Positions 6,396 through 6,529 of a stretch of DNA of 6,529 bases are shown here, in pieces. The DNA is from Planctomycetota bacterium. GTDB taxonomy: Bacteria; Planctomycetota; Phycisphaerae; UBA1845; PWPN01. Under the pieces are notes generated by a model. That model ran no database searches and was not told the origin of the DNA. It saw only the letters and a program-made list of their open reading frames with translations. A program made the position numbers and the translations under genes. Positions within the stretch are counted from its first letter, which is position 1; every line of letters starts with the position of its first letter. Location of the stretch: positions 2,100,610-2,107,138 of the forward strand of contig CP070790.1 of NCBI GenBank assembly GCA_020346805.1, in the 5' to 3' direction.

Positions 6396-6420
6396 ACCCG
6401 TATATTTCACGGGTGTTTTC
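6396..6420 (+). terminator. Probable rho-independent terminator of the propeller gene
   Basis: The 6-bp stem ACCCGT (6396-6401) pairs with ACGGGT (6409-6414) across a 7-base loop and is followed directly by GTTTTC. It starts 16 bases past the TAA stop at 6377-6379. The flanks CGACAAAC (6381-6388) and GTTTTCG (6415-6421) can extend the pairing imperfectly. The T-tract is short, so the strength is uncertain. Confidence 0.5.
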
Positions 6421-6494
6421 GCTGATATTCGTAAGGTTCACCGAAAAAATCAGTTATATCGCACAACGATGTTATGCTAATTTACAGAGTGTAA

Positions 6495-6526
6495 TTGCCG
6501 GCGCGATGATTTTTTCGTCCCGGCAA
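6495..6526. repeat. Inverted repeat TTGCCGG/CCGGCAA at the right edge
   Basis: A perfect 7-bp inverted repeat (6495-6501 with 6520-6526) with an 18-base AT-rich spacer that includes a run of six T. No T-tract follows the stem on either strand, so it is not a clear terminator. It could be an operator, an mRNA leader hairpin of a gene to the right, or chance. Bases 6421-6494 before it show no gene and no promoter that I trust. Confidence 0.35.
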
Positions 6527-6529
6527 CCA

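Noticed and set aside
6495..6529. 3' end of a tRNA, suggested by the terminal ...CCGGCAACCA
   Set aside because: There is no T-arm GGTTC-type motif, and the upstream bases do not fold into a cloverleaf; the stem closes across an 18-base spacer rather than an acceptor stem.

Overview
The window looks like a piece of a bacterial chromosome from the Planctomycetota or a related PVC lineage. The basis is family resemblance only. Giant exported beta-helix proteins with PbH1 rungs, 'choice-of-anchor Q'-like caps, BACON-like domains and thrombospondin type 3 repeats, together with an exported BNR/Asp-box propeller protein and weak Shine-Dalgarno signals, are typical of those genomes. No rRNA, tRNA or housekeeping marker is present, so the taxonomy is an inference.

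Layout: both genes are on the + strand. Positions 2-4768 hold the 3' part of one very large gene. The reading frame is open to the left edge, so the true start and any signal peptide lie outside the window. The visible 1588 residues read as three right-handed parallel beta-helix modules (about 2-856, 1442-2374 and 3029-4003). Each ends in a similar cap (GSPCIDAG ... D[IM]G.YE). The modules are joined by two different linkers: a BACON-like beta domain (1139-1441) and a calcium-binding-type TSP3 array (2786-3019). A separate C-terminal beta domain (4352-4765) closes the protein. Positions 4769-4960 are a 192-base intergenic region with a small hairpin and a short direct repeat but no convincing promoter. 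Positions 4961-6379 hold a complete exported sialidase-superfamily propeller gene, followed by a probable terminator at 6396-6420. The remaining 109 bases to the right edge carry no gene I can support, only an inverted repeat at 6495-6526.

How the genes may work together: both products are predicted to act outside the cytoplasm. The first looks like a structural, adhesive or polysaccharide-binding surface protein. The second looks like a glycan-active or glycan-binding propeller. A shared role in contact with extracellular polysaccharide is plausible, but the 192-base gap and separate signals do not prove an operon. I see no phage defence, mobile element, CRISPR or RNA-gene signature. The most interesting points are the duplication history of the beta-helix modules, the Asn-Cys ladder within them, and a sialidase fold that appears to have lost part of the classical catalytic set.
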